A stretch of DNA of 64,000 nucleotides, from the NCBI GenBank assembly GCA_036852015.1, contig JAANDG010000140.1, forward strand, positions 186,001-250,000. The letters run 5' to 3'. This DNA comes from Pelodera strongyloides (taxonomy: Eukaryota; Nematoda; Chromadorea; Rhabditida; Rhabditidae). The first letter of the stretch is position 1, and the number at the start of each line of letters is the position of its first letter. Below, one piece after another: positions 24,010 through 34,946 of the stretch. The notes below the pieces were generated by a model. The model did not search any database. It saw nothing but the letters and a program-made list of their open reading frames with translations, and was not told the origin of the DNA. Position numbers and translations under genes: made by a program.

Positions 24010-26777
24010 ATGGGTAACTTCAATGATTTCCTTCTTCTTTCTGGGTTACTGGTAGGTAATGCATTATTAGCTAGCTGCGCTAATCTCTTCGATTGCGTGT
24101 TTACACCCACTTACTGATTGCTGTTGTCAACACTCATCTATATGAAAGTGTAAAGTTTTAGCAAAGAATAAGTTTATGCATTATGACTACTCTCTGACCA
24201 TATTTCTTGGCAATTTAGTTAATCTTAATTGATGGCAAATTCGTCTTTAATCGTATCGACAAGAAGCCCTATGGTAACGATCAACCAACAGAATTACGTG
24301 TCGCATCGTGTGCTTACCAATGCATGGCTTACACATACACAGAGAGTTTCTGCTATGGATTCTACTTTGGCGGTACGATTGTGCACATTTTTCCCCGAGC
24401 TTACTGTATAGGCTACGTTGAGAGAGCTACGGAAACGAGAGAGTAATGCCTTGGCCTGTGGCGGATGAGGCAATTGTATTTAATAAATAAATAAAAAATT
24501 GCGCCCATGAAATGGATAATTTGCACAAGGGCAAGTAAAGACTCTCTCGTTTCCATTGCTCTCTCTATCTCTCTCACTCTCTCTCTCTCCCTCTCTCTAC
24601 TTACCATAGTACTATAGCCTATACGGTAAGGCCGGGGACTTGAGATCCCCATGTCTGACGTCATTTACACTTGCCTAAATTAAATGAAGGTGTACTAACG
24701 ACAATGTTTGTTTCATTGCAGAGCCAATTGAAGGAGACAAACCATTCTTGGCAGGTACGTTTTTATTCGAACGCTCTGAAGCCTTCCAAAAGAAATATCT
24801 GCTATCGTTATCTTTAAATTTGCATGTACGATAGCGATAACATTTTTTCTCGAACAGCCACTTCCGACGGAACCCGTCTTGTTTAAACTGTAGCACATCT
24901 ACACACGTCTAGGAATTCAACTACATTGCGAACGAAAACCTTACCATAAAATTGTGCATAGTTTAGGTGATCTGATATGTTCGATTAGACTACAGGCAAC
25001 ACCCCCGGAAGTAGAACAGTTTTATCAACTGAACGCATTCCAAGAGAAGGATTCCAGCATGTGCCCACATAAACCGTCACCGGAAAACACGGTCAAGAAT
25101 GCATCGGAAGGCTTTAGTAAGGACTTATATTTGTTTATTTACCTATTGGTATTGTTTAGAGGATCGGCCCACGAAAATTAACAATATAAATATAGTGTTG
25201 GTTTGTACTAATGGGTGAAGACGACTTTTCAATCAAAAAAGGGGGTGTATTTTACATTGACGTTGATTTTGACTTTGGGTATACGCTCCCTTTTGTACAG
25301 GGGCTATATTTCGACGTGAGTCTGTGGTCCTCAGCGCTAACGCTTCAATAGAACATAGTCACAATTCAACCCAATCTTTAGGTAATGTACGTCGTGGACA
25401 ACTTGATGGAAAACTCTACGCAGTACATATCGAGGTTAACGAACAAGGAGTTTCCAATGCTCCAGAGATTTCATCAGTGGATTGCAGAGTCGTCTACTGT
25501 CCACGTCTAGGAATGCGCACCGTACAAGTATTTTCGAAAGAAGAAAACAACTTTTTGCAAGGTTAAACAAGCTAATGAAAACGCATTTGAGCACTGACAA
25601 ATTCTGCTGCTTACATATTGGAGAAAACTTTTTACGCGTGCCTGAGCTTTGCGAAAACAACGGTCCTGCGCGGTTCTGGATCGGTGGAGGCTACAACTTT
25701 GAAACTAAGAAGGTCAAATGGTGGTAAATATTTCAACTTTATAGCAGGGTCATTTATAGCAAGGATTCCCAGCATTATAGGGTCAGGCCCATCAACTTGT
25801 ATTTATTATTTGTTCATAATTTGTACAACGGGTGTTTATTATAATATACACTAACGGAGTTTGAAGTTTGAACCGGCTTTACCCGAAGCTTTTCAAGTAA
25901 GTTTTGCTAGAGAATATGCAGTACAGAAAATCAATTGCACCCTTGCAATTGAAAAAGCAATTGCAAAAGCAATTTTCTTATCTTGTCTCCGCGGGTGGCT
26001 TACTGTATAAGTATAACCATGTCCATATGCATAAGTGAGACAAAAAGAGCCTCGGGATACACACAATGAGGAAATAAGGATGCGATTTTTTTCGTACTGC
26101 ATACAGCATACACCTCTAGCAAAACTTACTTGAAAAGTTTCACGGTGGTGAATCCGGCTGAAACATAGTTTGTATATATTATAATAAACACAAATTATGA
26201 ACAAGTAATAAACACAAGTTCAAGTTGGTGGGCCTGACTCATAGGGGCACTCCAGGTAGCATCTATTTTTTATTTCTCCACCTGATTCTCCTTGGCGAAG
26301 TTCGTGTTATACAAAAAAAATCTAATTTTTATGCGTGTTGTATGATTTGAGAAAATTACACTAGAGTTGTTCTCTCCTGTTCTGACCCTTAAAACACATG
26401 GTTCAAATATAAGTTGACCACACACACGCTTCCTCTATACATAGGTACCCAGGCCCAGCTTATGTGCGAAATGCAAACTTCATGCCATGGAAGGCTAATG
26501 CTCCTGGTCCCAGCATGGGCTGCATCTTTGTGAGCTTTATGAACGTTGACATTTTTACGCTTCACAATCTGATTGTTGACAATATAAATACTCTTTTAAT
26601 TAGAAATGAAAAATGGAAGCGCTATACATGAATAACTTTCCAAAATTAGCCAATATTCAGGGTGTTGAATACGAATGGAGCCCTGTATATTGTCTTTGTC
26701 TTGACAAGCAAAATGCCGCATGCGTCAACACTACTGCAGCGTGTGTCTGTGAACTTGATGCAAAGAAGCTGCTGTGA
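24010..26777 (+). pseudogene. X5: paralogue of X3 with a deletion at the start of exon 6
   Basis: Exons: 24010-24051, 24219-24372, 24722-24754, 24967-25116, 25382-25561, remnant of exon 6 about 25652-25724, 26445-26529, 26661-26777. Exons 1-5 are intact (MGNFNDFLLLSGLL; PIEGDKPFLA; CPRLGMRTVQVFS). In exon 6 about 20 nt covering the acceptor and first codons present in X3 and X4 are missing; the remaining frame (CENNGPARFWIGGGY) has no AG in the right phase and intron retention meets a TAA at once. Exons 7-8 remain open (FMPWKANAPG; CVCELDAKKLL). Exon 7 is three codons longer than in X3. Intron 6 contains a palindrome (25782-26240). A single lesion in an otherwise clean gene suggests recent inactivation or an assembly error at this spot. 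Confidence 0.7.
25782..26240. mobile_element. Palindromic element in X5 intron 6
   Basis: Imperfect 459-bp palindrome. CTTTTCAAGTAAGTTTTGC is mirrored by GCAAAACTTACTTGAAAAG, and GGTCAGGCCCA by TGGGCCTGACTC. The termini resemble those of P8-type elements, without a clear TTAA. Confidence 0.65.
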
Positions 26778-27993
26778 ACAACTAAATACTACCGATGTTG
26801 TGAATAAATCAATGTTGCCTTTTTACTGTTCAATATGAATATGGAGGGAAAGAATGAAACAGATGTATCAACATTTATATGTTATAGAAATTTTCGAATC
26901 TGCAGTTAGTCGCAATTGTTGTTCTATTACGTGAACAGCAATAGAGCAAGCGTATTTACGACCAATTAGATGGCATGCTTGCACATTTATATGTTATAGA
27001 AATTATGAAGAAATTAACTATATATAATAGAAAAATAGAAAAATATAACTATATATAATAGAAAAAAATTGTATTATATTATATAGTAGATATAGTTATA
27101 GAAATTATGAAGAAAATATAAATATGGTTTGGTGGGCCCCATCGACACAGGCCCACGTCAAAAAAAGTTTCCCTCAGTTGACTTGCACAAAAGAGTTTCA
27201 AAAATCTGGGCATAAAGCAGTTCTTTATAACTAGAACTAAACGGTTCGGCCAGGTACGGGAGTCGGAATCAATTTTTGCGCTTTTATGTTTATTTAATTT
27301 AATTTAAGATTTAATTTAATTTAAAATTTAAGTCTTTTTTGCTATAATTTAATTATTTTGCTATTTCCAAGCAATCACATAGGCTCTTTTATGGAGCCTA
27401 GAAAACATAACATTTTGTAATTCAGCAAAAAGTTCGTTTATCGCTTTTTCTTGGTGGTTTTTGAATCTGCAGACAGCCACAATTGTTGTTTTATTATGTG
27501 AACAGCAATAGAACAAGCGTATTTACGACCCATTAGATGGCACGATTCCACGTTTATATGCAAAGTGAGCAGCCTGATTTAACAGATGTGGAGGGGCACG
27601 GTGCACGCAACCGTATGCACTACAAAATGTATTCCTGTAGCCTTTACGTTTACCTAAAGCGAAATGCCGTGCGTATTTTGAAACGCATCGAGTCAATCAG
27701 CATTCGTATACAGCATATGCAAATGAACATAAATTAGAATACAAAATATAGCTAAATTGGAGCATAAATAGGTAAGAAGATGCGCTTCAAAAACCGACTG
27801 GTATTTCGCTTTAAGATCATGCGTCTCGAAGTAGGTATCTCAGTCTTTCTTTCAAACTTTCATAGATTCTCTCATCTTTGTTAGTCTTCTTCGTCTTCAG
27901 TACAGCGTGTTATATCATGCAATATTTCCATGTATCTATTGGCTGTTTGAATTTGTCTCACATATTTACACGGCTTTCATACTGCGATTTCAG
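26778..27993. other. Intergenic region upstream of L1
   Basis: About 100 bp at 26895-27000 is repeated directly at 27455-27560 (shared word GAACAGCAATAGA). The left arm of the large inverted duplication starts near 27430. A TTAA palindrome occupies 27654-27814. The final 180 bp before the L1 start are matched upstream of L2. Confidence 0.6.
27654..27814. mobile_element. TTAA palindromic element, family P3, upstream of L1
   Basis: A P3 copy with arms CGAAATGCCGTGCG / GACTGGTATTTCGC, present in both arms of the L1/L2 duplication and so older than it. Confidence 0.75.
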
Positions 27994-30528
27994 ATGAAGA
28001 ATCTCTGCTTGGGATTCATATTTTTCAAGCTTCTATTTCTGGTCGATGCACAAGGAAAATGTTTATCAGGATTCACTAATGTTAATGGAACATGTTATAA
28101 GGTTCGATACACGAATAAGTAGCATGCCTGATGCCATCAGTCTCATCAGTGGCGGCAAGATAGATCTCCCAAATGTAGAACACCTTGTGCTCCTTTACCA
28201 ATGCAAATACGAAGTTTCATCCCAGTGTTGGCCTTGTCTTGCAATGGTGCCAAGGATTATGCCCAAGAGGGCCAATCTAGTAATACAATAAAAAAGTACC
28301 GCGAACGTATTTTTCTCAGTAAACTATCTCAACCAGCGCCTTTCAGGTGCTCCGTGTCATAGGTAGCTCGAGATAAGGTGCGTCCGAGCCCATGAGAGTA
28401 GCTCGATCCAAAACGTCACCTAACCAAATAATATCTAGAACATGGTTTCCTGAGTGAAAGATGTACGCCGCACTTTTATAGGTCATCCGCACAATTGCTA
28501 ATTATACGACTTCCAAAGCTGCATGTCAAAAGCTTGGAAAAGACGTCGATCTGGCCACAATTAGATGTCAGCTGGAAAATGATGCAATTTTGGGTGAGTT
28601 TTGAATAGAAATCGCTTACAATCAGTAGACATAGAGGCAGCAGATACCGATCCGATGGCATTGGAGGTGCAGAGTAGTTATAGTAGAGTCTTAGATTTCT
28701 CAAAGATTTCAGAAATGTTCTGGAACAACAAAGAACAAGTCGATGAACGTCAAGTGGACAAAAAGAAGTATCTTCAGTCCGACAAGCACTATCATGTAGG
28801 TTTTATATGTATTCAGAGGCACAGATTCCCATATGTAGAGGTGCCATTTACGCTTTAAAGGAGGAGGCTCACGAGAATGAAGTGCTCAAATAGTTTCCTT
28901 TTATCGAAGGATAATGGGTTTAACTTCCAAAAAACAAGTATTATAAGGTTCAGCGCTTTAGTTTGGAGGAATTAATTAATCTAAGAACTCGAAGTCAAAT
29001 AAAATAACCTATCGTATGCAAGGTAGACTTCAAAGCTAAACATGCAAATTTCCAAGTCATTTTGCAAGCCAGCACAAAATTTGCATGCCCACTATGGAAA
29101 TCAACTATTTTTTACGATCCAAAATTTTGATAGAATTCGTAGTTTTATATTGATTTACTCCTTCCAGTTAAAAGCTTTCGGAATTAAATACCATCGTCTT
29201 TCGATAAAAGGAAACCATTTGGGCACTTCATTCTCGTGACCCTCCTCCTTTAATAGTAGGGCAAATGAGAAACACTGAGGCACGAACCGTAACAACGAAA
29301 AACTTTAGTTAGAATTCGACACAGCGAAAAAAGTACTTCAAAAGGCTAACTTCAGTAATCAATGAGTCGAAATATATTTCCAGCAAGTATGGATTGGACT
29401 CCACGACATTGCTCCAAAAGAGACCAATAGCGGTTTGTGGTATCATGAACCCAAGATTACATACCGTAATTGGGCATCAAATGAGCCAAATAATGCTGGA
29501 AATAGAGCGGAATCTGTCGTCGATGTAGGTCTTTTTTGACACGATATTAATTCAAGCAAAAATCAATAAGCTTTCCTCATATCATCTCCTAACTTTTGTT
29601 TCAACTTTTTTTTCCAGCTCTACCTCGATGCTTGGGGGCACCGCAAGCGTGGACAATGGAACGATAATTTGTTGAGAAATGTGCTGTGGGGAGCTGTCTG
29701 TGAGCAGCTTACGGTAAGTTCAGCCTGGATCACGAAAAAAAATTAATGATAAGCGTGCGCGAACAGCACGTGCCGGTCCAGAAAAGCTCACATGCAATAT
29801 GCGATGCGCTCGTCTGTGCATTGCTTGCACTGAATGGAACAGTAGTTGCATGCATACAACGAGAGCTACGAGTATACGTTTCAACCCACGCACCGTAACC
29901 CTTTAAATTCAGTCAACGCCAGCTTAAAGGATCGCAGTCACTACAAAATCGTCGTCTTGCTTCGAGTTTACTTGTATTTAGTAAAGAATAGAGACAAATA
30001 CTTTACCAAAACCGAATAATTTGAATTCCAACTCAGGGACTGAACAAGTCGAAAAGTAGTTCTACTTAACTACCGCGGGATTATGAAACGTGTTCACAGC
30101 TGCTTCCCGATCGGGAGTATGCAAATTATTTCGGCAAATATCTGCATATTATATCTTTACATATACTGCAAGGGTCTGCAGGCATACCACTACACGTTTC
30201 ATAATCCCGCGGTAGTTAAGTAGAACTACTTTTCTACTTGTTCACCCCCTGAGTTGGAATTCAAATTATTCGGTTTTGGTAAAGTATTTTTCTTTATTCT
30301 TTACTAAATTCAAGTAAACTCGAAGCAAAATGATGATTTTGGAGTGACTGCGATCCTTTAATTGAACTAATATAGTGTATGCAAGCAGGTCAGGGGATCA
30401 CATCCATGCAAGTGTTTTACTATATTATTTATGATTTCCGGTGAGTTAAAGTCTATGTATTAATAATTTTCTTATAGGAAACAAGTGGAGGCGGATGCAT
30501 CAGCAAACGTGAAGGTAAGATCTTATAA
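27994..30528 (+). CDS. L1: secreted single-domain C-type lectin, 196 aa
   Basis: Six exons: 27994-28101, 28482-28593, 28713-28795, 29384-29524, 29618-29713, 30478-30528. All are in phase and end in TAA (ISKREGKIL). The ATG directly follows TTTCAG, a spliced-leader acceptor. The signal peptide (MKNLCLGFIFFKLLFLVDA) is followed by the domain opening CLSGFTNVNGTCYK, then DLATIRCQLENDA, VWIGLHDI, WASNEPNN and GQWNDN, closing with AVCEQL and GGGCISK. EPN plus WND are the residues that bind calcium and mannose-type sugars in C-type lectins, so sugar binding is predicted. The last exon is read through an in-phase GTAAGA; that this is the true end is supported by L3, whose exon 6 also ends the protein. 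Introns 3 and 5 contain TTAA palindromes absent from the mirror copy L2. Confidence 0.85.
28855..29253. mobile_element. TTAA palindromic element, family P1, in L1 intron 3
   Basis: Third copy of P1, in the intron between L1 exons 3 and 4. It is absent from the matching intron of L2, so it inserted after the duplication or was lost there. Confidence 0.78.
29924..30361. mobile_element. TTAA palindromic element, family P7, in L1 intron 5
   Basis: A 438-bp palindrome with ends TTAAAGGATCGCAGTCACT and the complement. The matching place in the mirror copy L2 is an empty site carrying CTAA. A left-end fragment of the same family lies near 8181. Confidence 0.82.
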
Positions 30529-31127
30529 ACGGGGTTACTTGTTCAGAGCTCAATTGTGAAAGAATGTAAACCGCGCCTTATTTGTATGTATGTTATCATT
30601 GTGGCACAGTAGCTATTATTTTTGATTATCATTAATCAATTCGTGTTTTTGATTTCTGTTGTCAAAGTGTTCACGGACTGATTAATGATAATCAGGTGTT
30701 TGACGGATTGACTTTCGCCACTTATCTTTGGTCCCTCAGCGCTGGGCGGCAACGCGCGCCCCCTCGCTCAGCCCCAAAATAACTGACCAGGGCTGCGCAC
30801 AAAGCGCCAATAGTTTCAGAAAACATATACGAGAGGTGCGAAGTTAAATGTATATATGGATGTATGATTACGTGTTTCTCTTCGTGTTTTCTGTTGTCAG
30901 GTGCTTGTGTCGGGTACAATAAAAACATACGTATCGATTGTCTTTCAATAAATTTTTTTATCAGAAATGTGTGATTATGAACCTCTGCTTGCGCCATTGT
31001 AACGTTTGTATGTGAAACATTTTGGCATATCGGCGGAGATGCTCTGTCGTTTTTAAAAAAAAAAATTTAAAATTTGTTTTACGCTTCAAGAGCGTGCACC
31101 TTTATTCAAGGGAGTTCAAAATACAAT

Positions 31128-31332
31128 TTCAAGGTTTACTTATGACATGTTCCGCAGAGGTCCTGAGCAGTAGGCGACGAGTTCCAGATGACAAATTGCT
31201 CGACGTCTTCGGGCAGGGCCAGGAGGGATCGCCCATGATTCCCTCGCCTGGTGGTGGTTTCAAAGGTGTCACGGGCCGGAATCGAACTCGGGTCGATTGC
31301 GTTAGAGAGACGAACGCACTGTCACTGGCATT
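31128..31332 (-). mobile_element. tRNA-derived SINE, second copy
   Basis: On the minus strand: AGTGCGTTCGTCTCTCTAAC, B box AGTTCGATTCC, then GAAACCACCACCAGGCGAGG, GCCCGAAGACGTCGAGCAAT and AACTCGTCGCCTACTGCTCA. The body aligns throughout with the copy at 12383. A 3-unit ATTCAGAC-type run flanks the 5' end. Confidence 0.68.
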
Positions 31333-32567
31333 CAGACATTCAGACATTCAGACGCCATTTGTTTTGTCACTCATTACATTACATTACATTTATTACGACA
31401 ACAAATGTATCGCGCAAGTTTTCAATATAAGGCCATTATCAAAGAAAAAAATAAATGATAAAACAAACAAAACAGACGAATAAGAGCGCTATAAAAACTA
31501 AACACCCGTGAAAAAATGGGTTCCGCGGGGAATTTGAGCATGTGAACGGCGTTGCAAGCTGGAAATACGATTCCGGCCGAACTCGGGCCTCAAAACAATA
31601 TATTTGCTTGGACGCAACCCAGTCAAACCATTTAGCCCCCTAAAGAGATAGCGCAAATCGATATTAGCACGACGAACTGTGAGCGATTTTAAGTGAATCA
31701 TTTCTAAACGACATTCATAGGTATAGGATAGTAAGGAAAATGTACTATTTCGATCAAAGTGGCATCTATGATAGAGTAAGCTGGTGAACAAGAGTTGTAC
31801 TTTTCCAAGTATAATTGCTAAACGTTTATGATGAGGATTGCAAACAGGCACAGAAAATTCTAACAATGGGATAACTTATGAATTAAAGACTGCAAGATAA
31901 ATTTCGTGGGATTTTACAGACAATGAAACGAAATAGAAGGTGAATTTTCGAGACAGCCGATGAAGCAACCTTTCGGATATAGATGTAAAAGGACAGTTCG
32001 GTTTGGTGTCAGAGAGTACCCCAAGGTCTCGACAGGATTAATTACCACGGAATTTACAGATAAGAGGGTGGAGCAGGAGAACGACCCAGTCGAAGACCGG
32101 AGGCCGTTTTCACCAACATTTACTTCTGTCATAAATTTTTGACCATCAAAAAGGTACTTAGGTTAAGTAAATTTATGACTGAAGTACGCTGCCACACGCT
32201 TTTTGATGGATTTCACCAACATTTACTTTTTTTGAAGGAAAACGTTGGATAACAGTTAGATTACGTTTTAAAACGAATATGATACACATCTAAGTAATTA
32301 CTAGAAGTTGTTTACCATGTAAACAAGAAATATATAAATAATCAAGCGTGTAATCACTTTATTAATATGTGAAATGTTATCCAAAAACTGAAATCATTGT
32401 CAATTAATGTTTACAAAACTTATTTACCATAAAAACCATACAATAATTAAATAAATTAAGTTAATTAGTCTTCATAAGGGAGAAAAAACTGAAGTACAGG
32501 CTTACTTTCACCTTTTTGGTGGAAGTACGCCTCCCGTGTTAAAAGCGTACTTCTGTCAAAAAGGTAC

Positions 32568-33017
32568 TTAAAGGGACGGGCCCATCAAAATAAACCCATA
32601 TTTTGCAGGTTTTTATAATTTGTATAAAGGGGGTTTATTATAATATATGTACACTAAATTTCGGCTAGACTTTATCCCGCTGAAATTTTTCGGTGTCGAT
32701 AAACGCATAAGTGTACCGTAGAAGACACACAATTGCACCTTTATTTTCTTGTCGCGTGTCCCGGGGGAATATGGCTATATGGACAGATAGTCTCCCGGGT
32801 CCCAATCAGAGCGAGGTATCCTCGGGAGCCGCGGTAAGGAAATAAGGGTGCAATTGTGTGTCTTCTACGGTATACTTATGCGTTTATCGACACCGAAAAA
32901 TTTCAGCGGGATAAAGTCTAGCCAAAATTTAGTGTACATATATTATAATAAACCCCTTTATACAAATTATAAAAACATGCAAAATATGGGTTTATTTTGA
33001 TGGGCCCGTCCCTTTAA
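32568..33017. mobile_element. TTAA palindromic element, family P8
   Basis: A 450-bp palindrome with ends TTAAAGGGACGGGCCCATC and the complement; back to back with P5 and nested in a longer inverted repeat. Confidence 0.8.
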
Positions 33018-33494
33018 AGGGATGGGTTCACTACAAAATCACCTTGTTTTTATGCTTTACTTTGGTTGTACAAAGGAAAACTTAAACAAAGAGCATAAAA
33101 AATATTCCTTGAATTATTCCCTAGGGCAGATATTAGGTAAAAAAGGTGAGTATTGATCTTTTTCCGATAAAGTTGTACTGCAAGATAAACTAAGGAAGCT
33201 AAGATATATGGCTGAAACACACTGTTTTTTCATTGTTTTATGTGAAATAAACGATGAAGACTACAGTTTATTTTGCTCAAAACAGTGTGTTTCAGCCATA
33301 TCTCTTAGCTTCCTTAGTTTATCTTGCAGTACAACTTTATCGGAAAAAGATCAATACTCACCTTTTTTTACCTAATATCTTCCCTAGGGAATAATTCAAG
33401 GAATATTTTTTATGCTCTTTGTTTAAGTTTTCCTTTGTACAATCAAAGTAAAGCATAAAAACAAGGTGATTTTGTAGTGAACCCATCCCTTTAA
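33014..33494. mobile_element. TTAA palindromic element, family P5
   Basis: An intact 481-bp palindrome with ends TTAAAGGGATGGGTTCACT and the complement. It shares its left TTAA with the preceding P8 element. Confidence 0.8.
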
Positions 33495-34266
33495 CCTAAG
33501 TACCTTTTTGACAGAAGTAAATGTTGGTGAAACCAGAAGTACCGCGCGCTTTTGACTGAAGTACCCTTTTTGACAGAAGTAAATGTTGGTGAAAACGGCC
33601 TCGGAACACATTTTTAATTCTAACTGTCGGGATATCTTCATACAAAAAATGGCGCCAGAACGTCACAAAATGACAGAGCATCTCCGTCGATATGCCAAAA
33701 TGTTTCACATACAAATTTGAGGTAAGCAGAGATCCTCGACCTTGATTTTTGATTCATAATCACACAATTCTGATAAAAAATTTATTGAACGAAATATGAT
33801 CGACAGGTATGTTTTTATTGTGTCCGGCCCTGAAACCCCATGACACGCACCTGTCAACAGAACAGGTATGTTTTTATTGTGTCCGGCCCTGAAACCCCAT
33901 GACACGCACCTGACAACAGAAAACACGAAGAGACACATAGGTACATTCATGTATAGATTTGACTTCGCAACTCTCGACTATGTTTTCCGAAACTTGTACG
34001 CATTCCTGGCTAGTTATTTTCCGATTTTGCGCATTTTTTTTGTAACAGGAACTGAGCGCGTTGCCGGCCGAGTATTTATGTTACACTTTCGCGCGAATTC
34101 GCCGCGAAAGTACCATCCAAGTTCACTTTTCCATTTTCGCGCAGTTGTATGCAAAACACGCCACAGGTGTATGTAAATTTCTTACTCTATGTAAAATTCC
34201 ACTAGTTTCCCACTATAGAAACTGCAATAACATGGAGTACTTTCGCATGCGAAAGTGCGCGAAAAC

Positions 34267-34607
34267 TTAAAGGGATCAGCTCACCTTAAATTGTGTCTGT
34301 TTTTTTTTGTTTCTTTATTTTCTATAAGGTATAATAAACATTTGGAATAGAAAAAGTAGTGTTCAATTTCAATACTCACGAAGATATTGGGTGATAAAGT
34401 GGTGGATTGATCGGGCCGAAATGCAAACAGGGCAATTATCCTATACAAACAAGGCAGGACAATTGCCCTTTTTGCATTTCGGCCCGATCAATCCACCGTG
34501 AGTATTGAAATTCAACACTACTTTTTCTATTCCAAATTTTTACTATCCCTTATAGAACATAAAGAAACAAAAAAACAGACACAATTTAAGGTGAGCTGAT
34601 CCCTTCA
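34267..34607. mobile_element. TTAA palindromic element, family P4
   Basis: A P4 copy whose right arm lacks the stretch ACTTTATCACCCAATATCTTC; it directly abuts the P2 element at 34604. Confidence 0.75.
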
Positions 34608-34775
34608 AAGCGAAATGACAGCCCCTTTGCAAAATTTGCGTATGATAAGCAAATCCTATGTATCCTATGCTAATTGTGTACGATCGTCCACGGCAATCGT
34701 ACAAATTTAGCATAGGATACATAGGATTTGTTTATCATATGCAAATTTTCCAAGGAGGCTAGCATTTCGCTTTAA
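34604..34775. mobile_element. TTAA palindromic element, family P2, abutting a P4 element
   Basis: A P2 copy whose left end (TTCAAAGCG) is shared with the right end of the P4 element at 34267-34607, so one appears to have inserted into the terminal TTAA of the other. Confidence 0.75.
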
Positions 34776-34946
34776 CATAAATACTCTATCAGCTCTGCTG
34801 AACCACAAGATAATTGGCGAAACTCAATCCGTCAAATAATAATGATAATCAAAAATACAATAGCCACTGTGCCCGAATGATAACATAGATAAAATAAGGA
34901 ACGTTTCACATTCTTCCACAATTGAGCTCTGAACAAATAACCCCGT

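Larger units (their letters stand above)
27430..30970. repeat. Left arm of the L1/L2 inverted duplication
   Basis: Matches 33770-37430 in reverse. The matching includes flanks (TTCGTTTATCGCTTTTTCTT outside; ATAAAAACATAC-type words inside), the shared P3 element and all six lectin exons. Confidence 0.8.
32100..33602. mobile_element. Inverted-repeat unit hosting two nested palindromes
   Basis: The left arm (about 32100-32165, AGGCCGTTTTCACCAACATT) is mirrored at 33488-33605. Between them lie extra copies of the same words and the P8 and P5 insertions. The boundaries are approximate. Confidence 0.55.
30529..34946. other. Spacer and inner arms between the convergent L1 and L2
   Basis: Inner arm ends lie near 30970 and 33770. 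The spacer holds a minus-strand SINE (31128-31332), a longer inverted repeat (about 32100-33602) containing two back-to-back TTAA palindromes (32568-33017 and 33014-33494), and, on the right side, two more adjacent ones (34267-34607 and 34604-34775). The stretch 33801-33910 carries a 55-bp direct duplication containing GTGTCCGGCCCTGAAACCCC. No coding exon was found. Confidence 0.6.

Noticed and set aside
31022..31483. 153-codon open frame on the plus strand
   Set aside because: It runs antisense through the SINE copy and simple repeats, with no splice sites or family resemblance.
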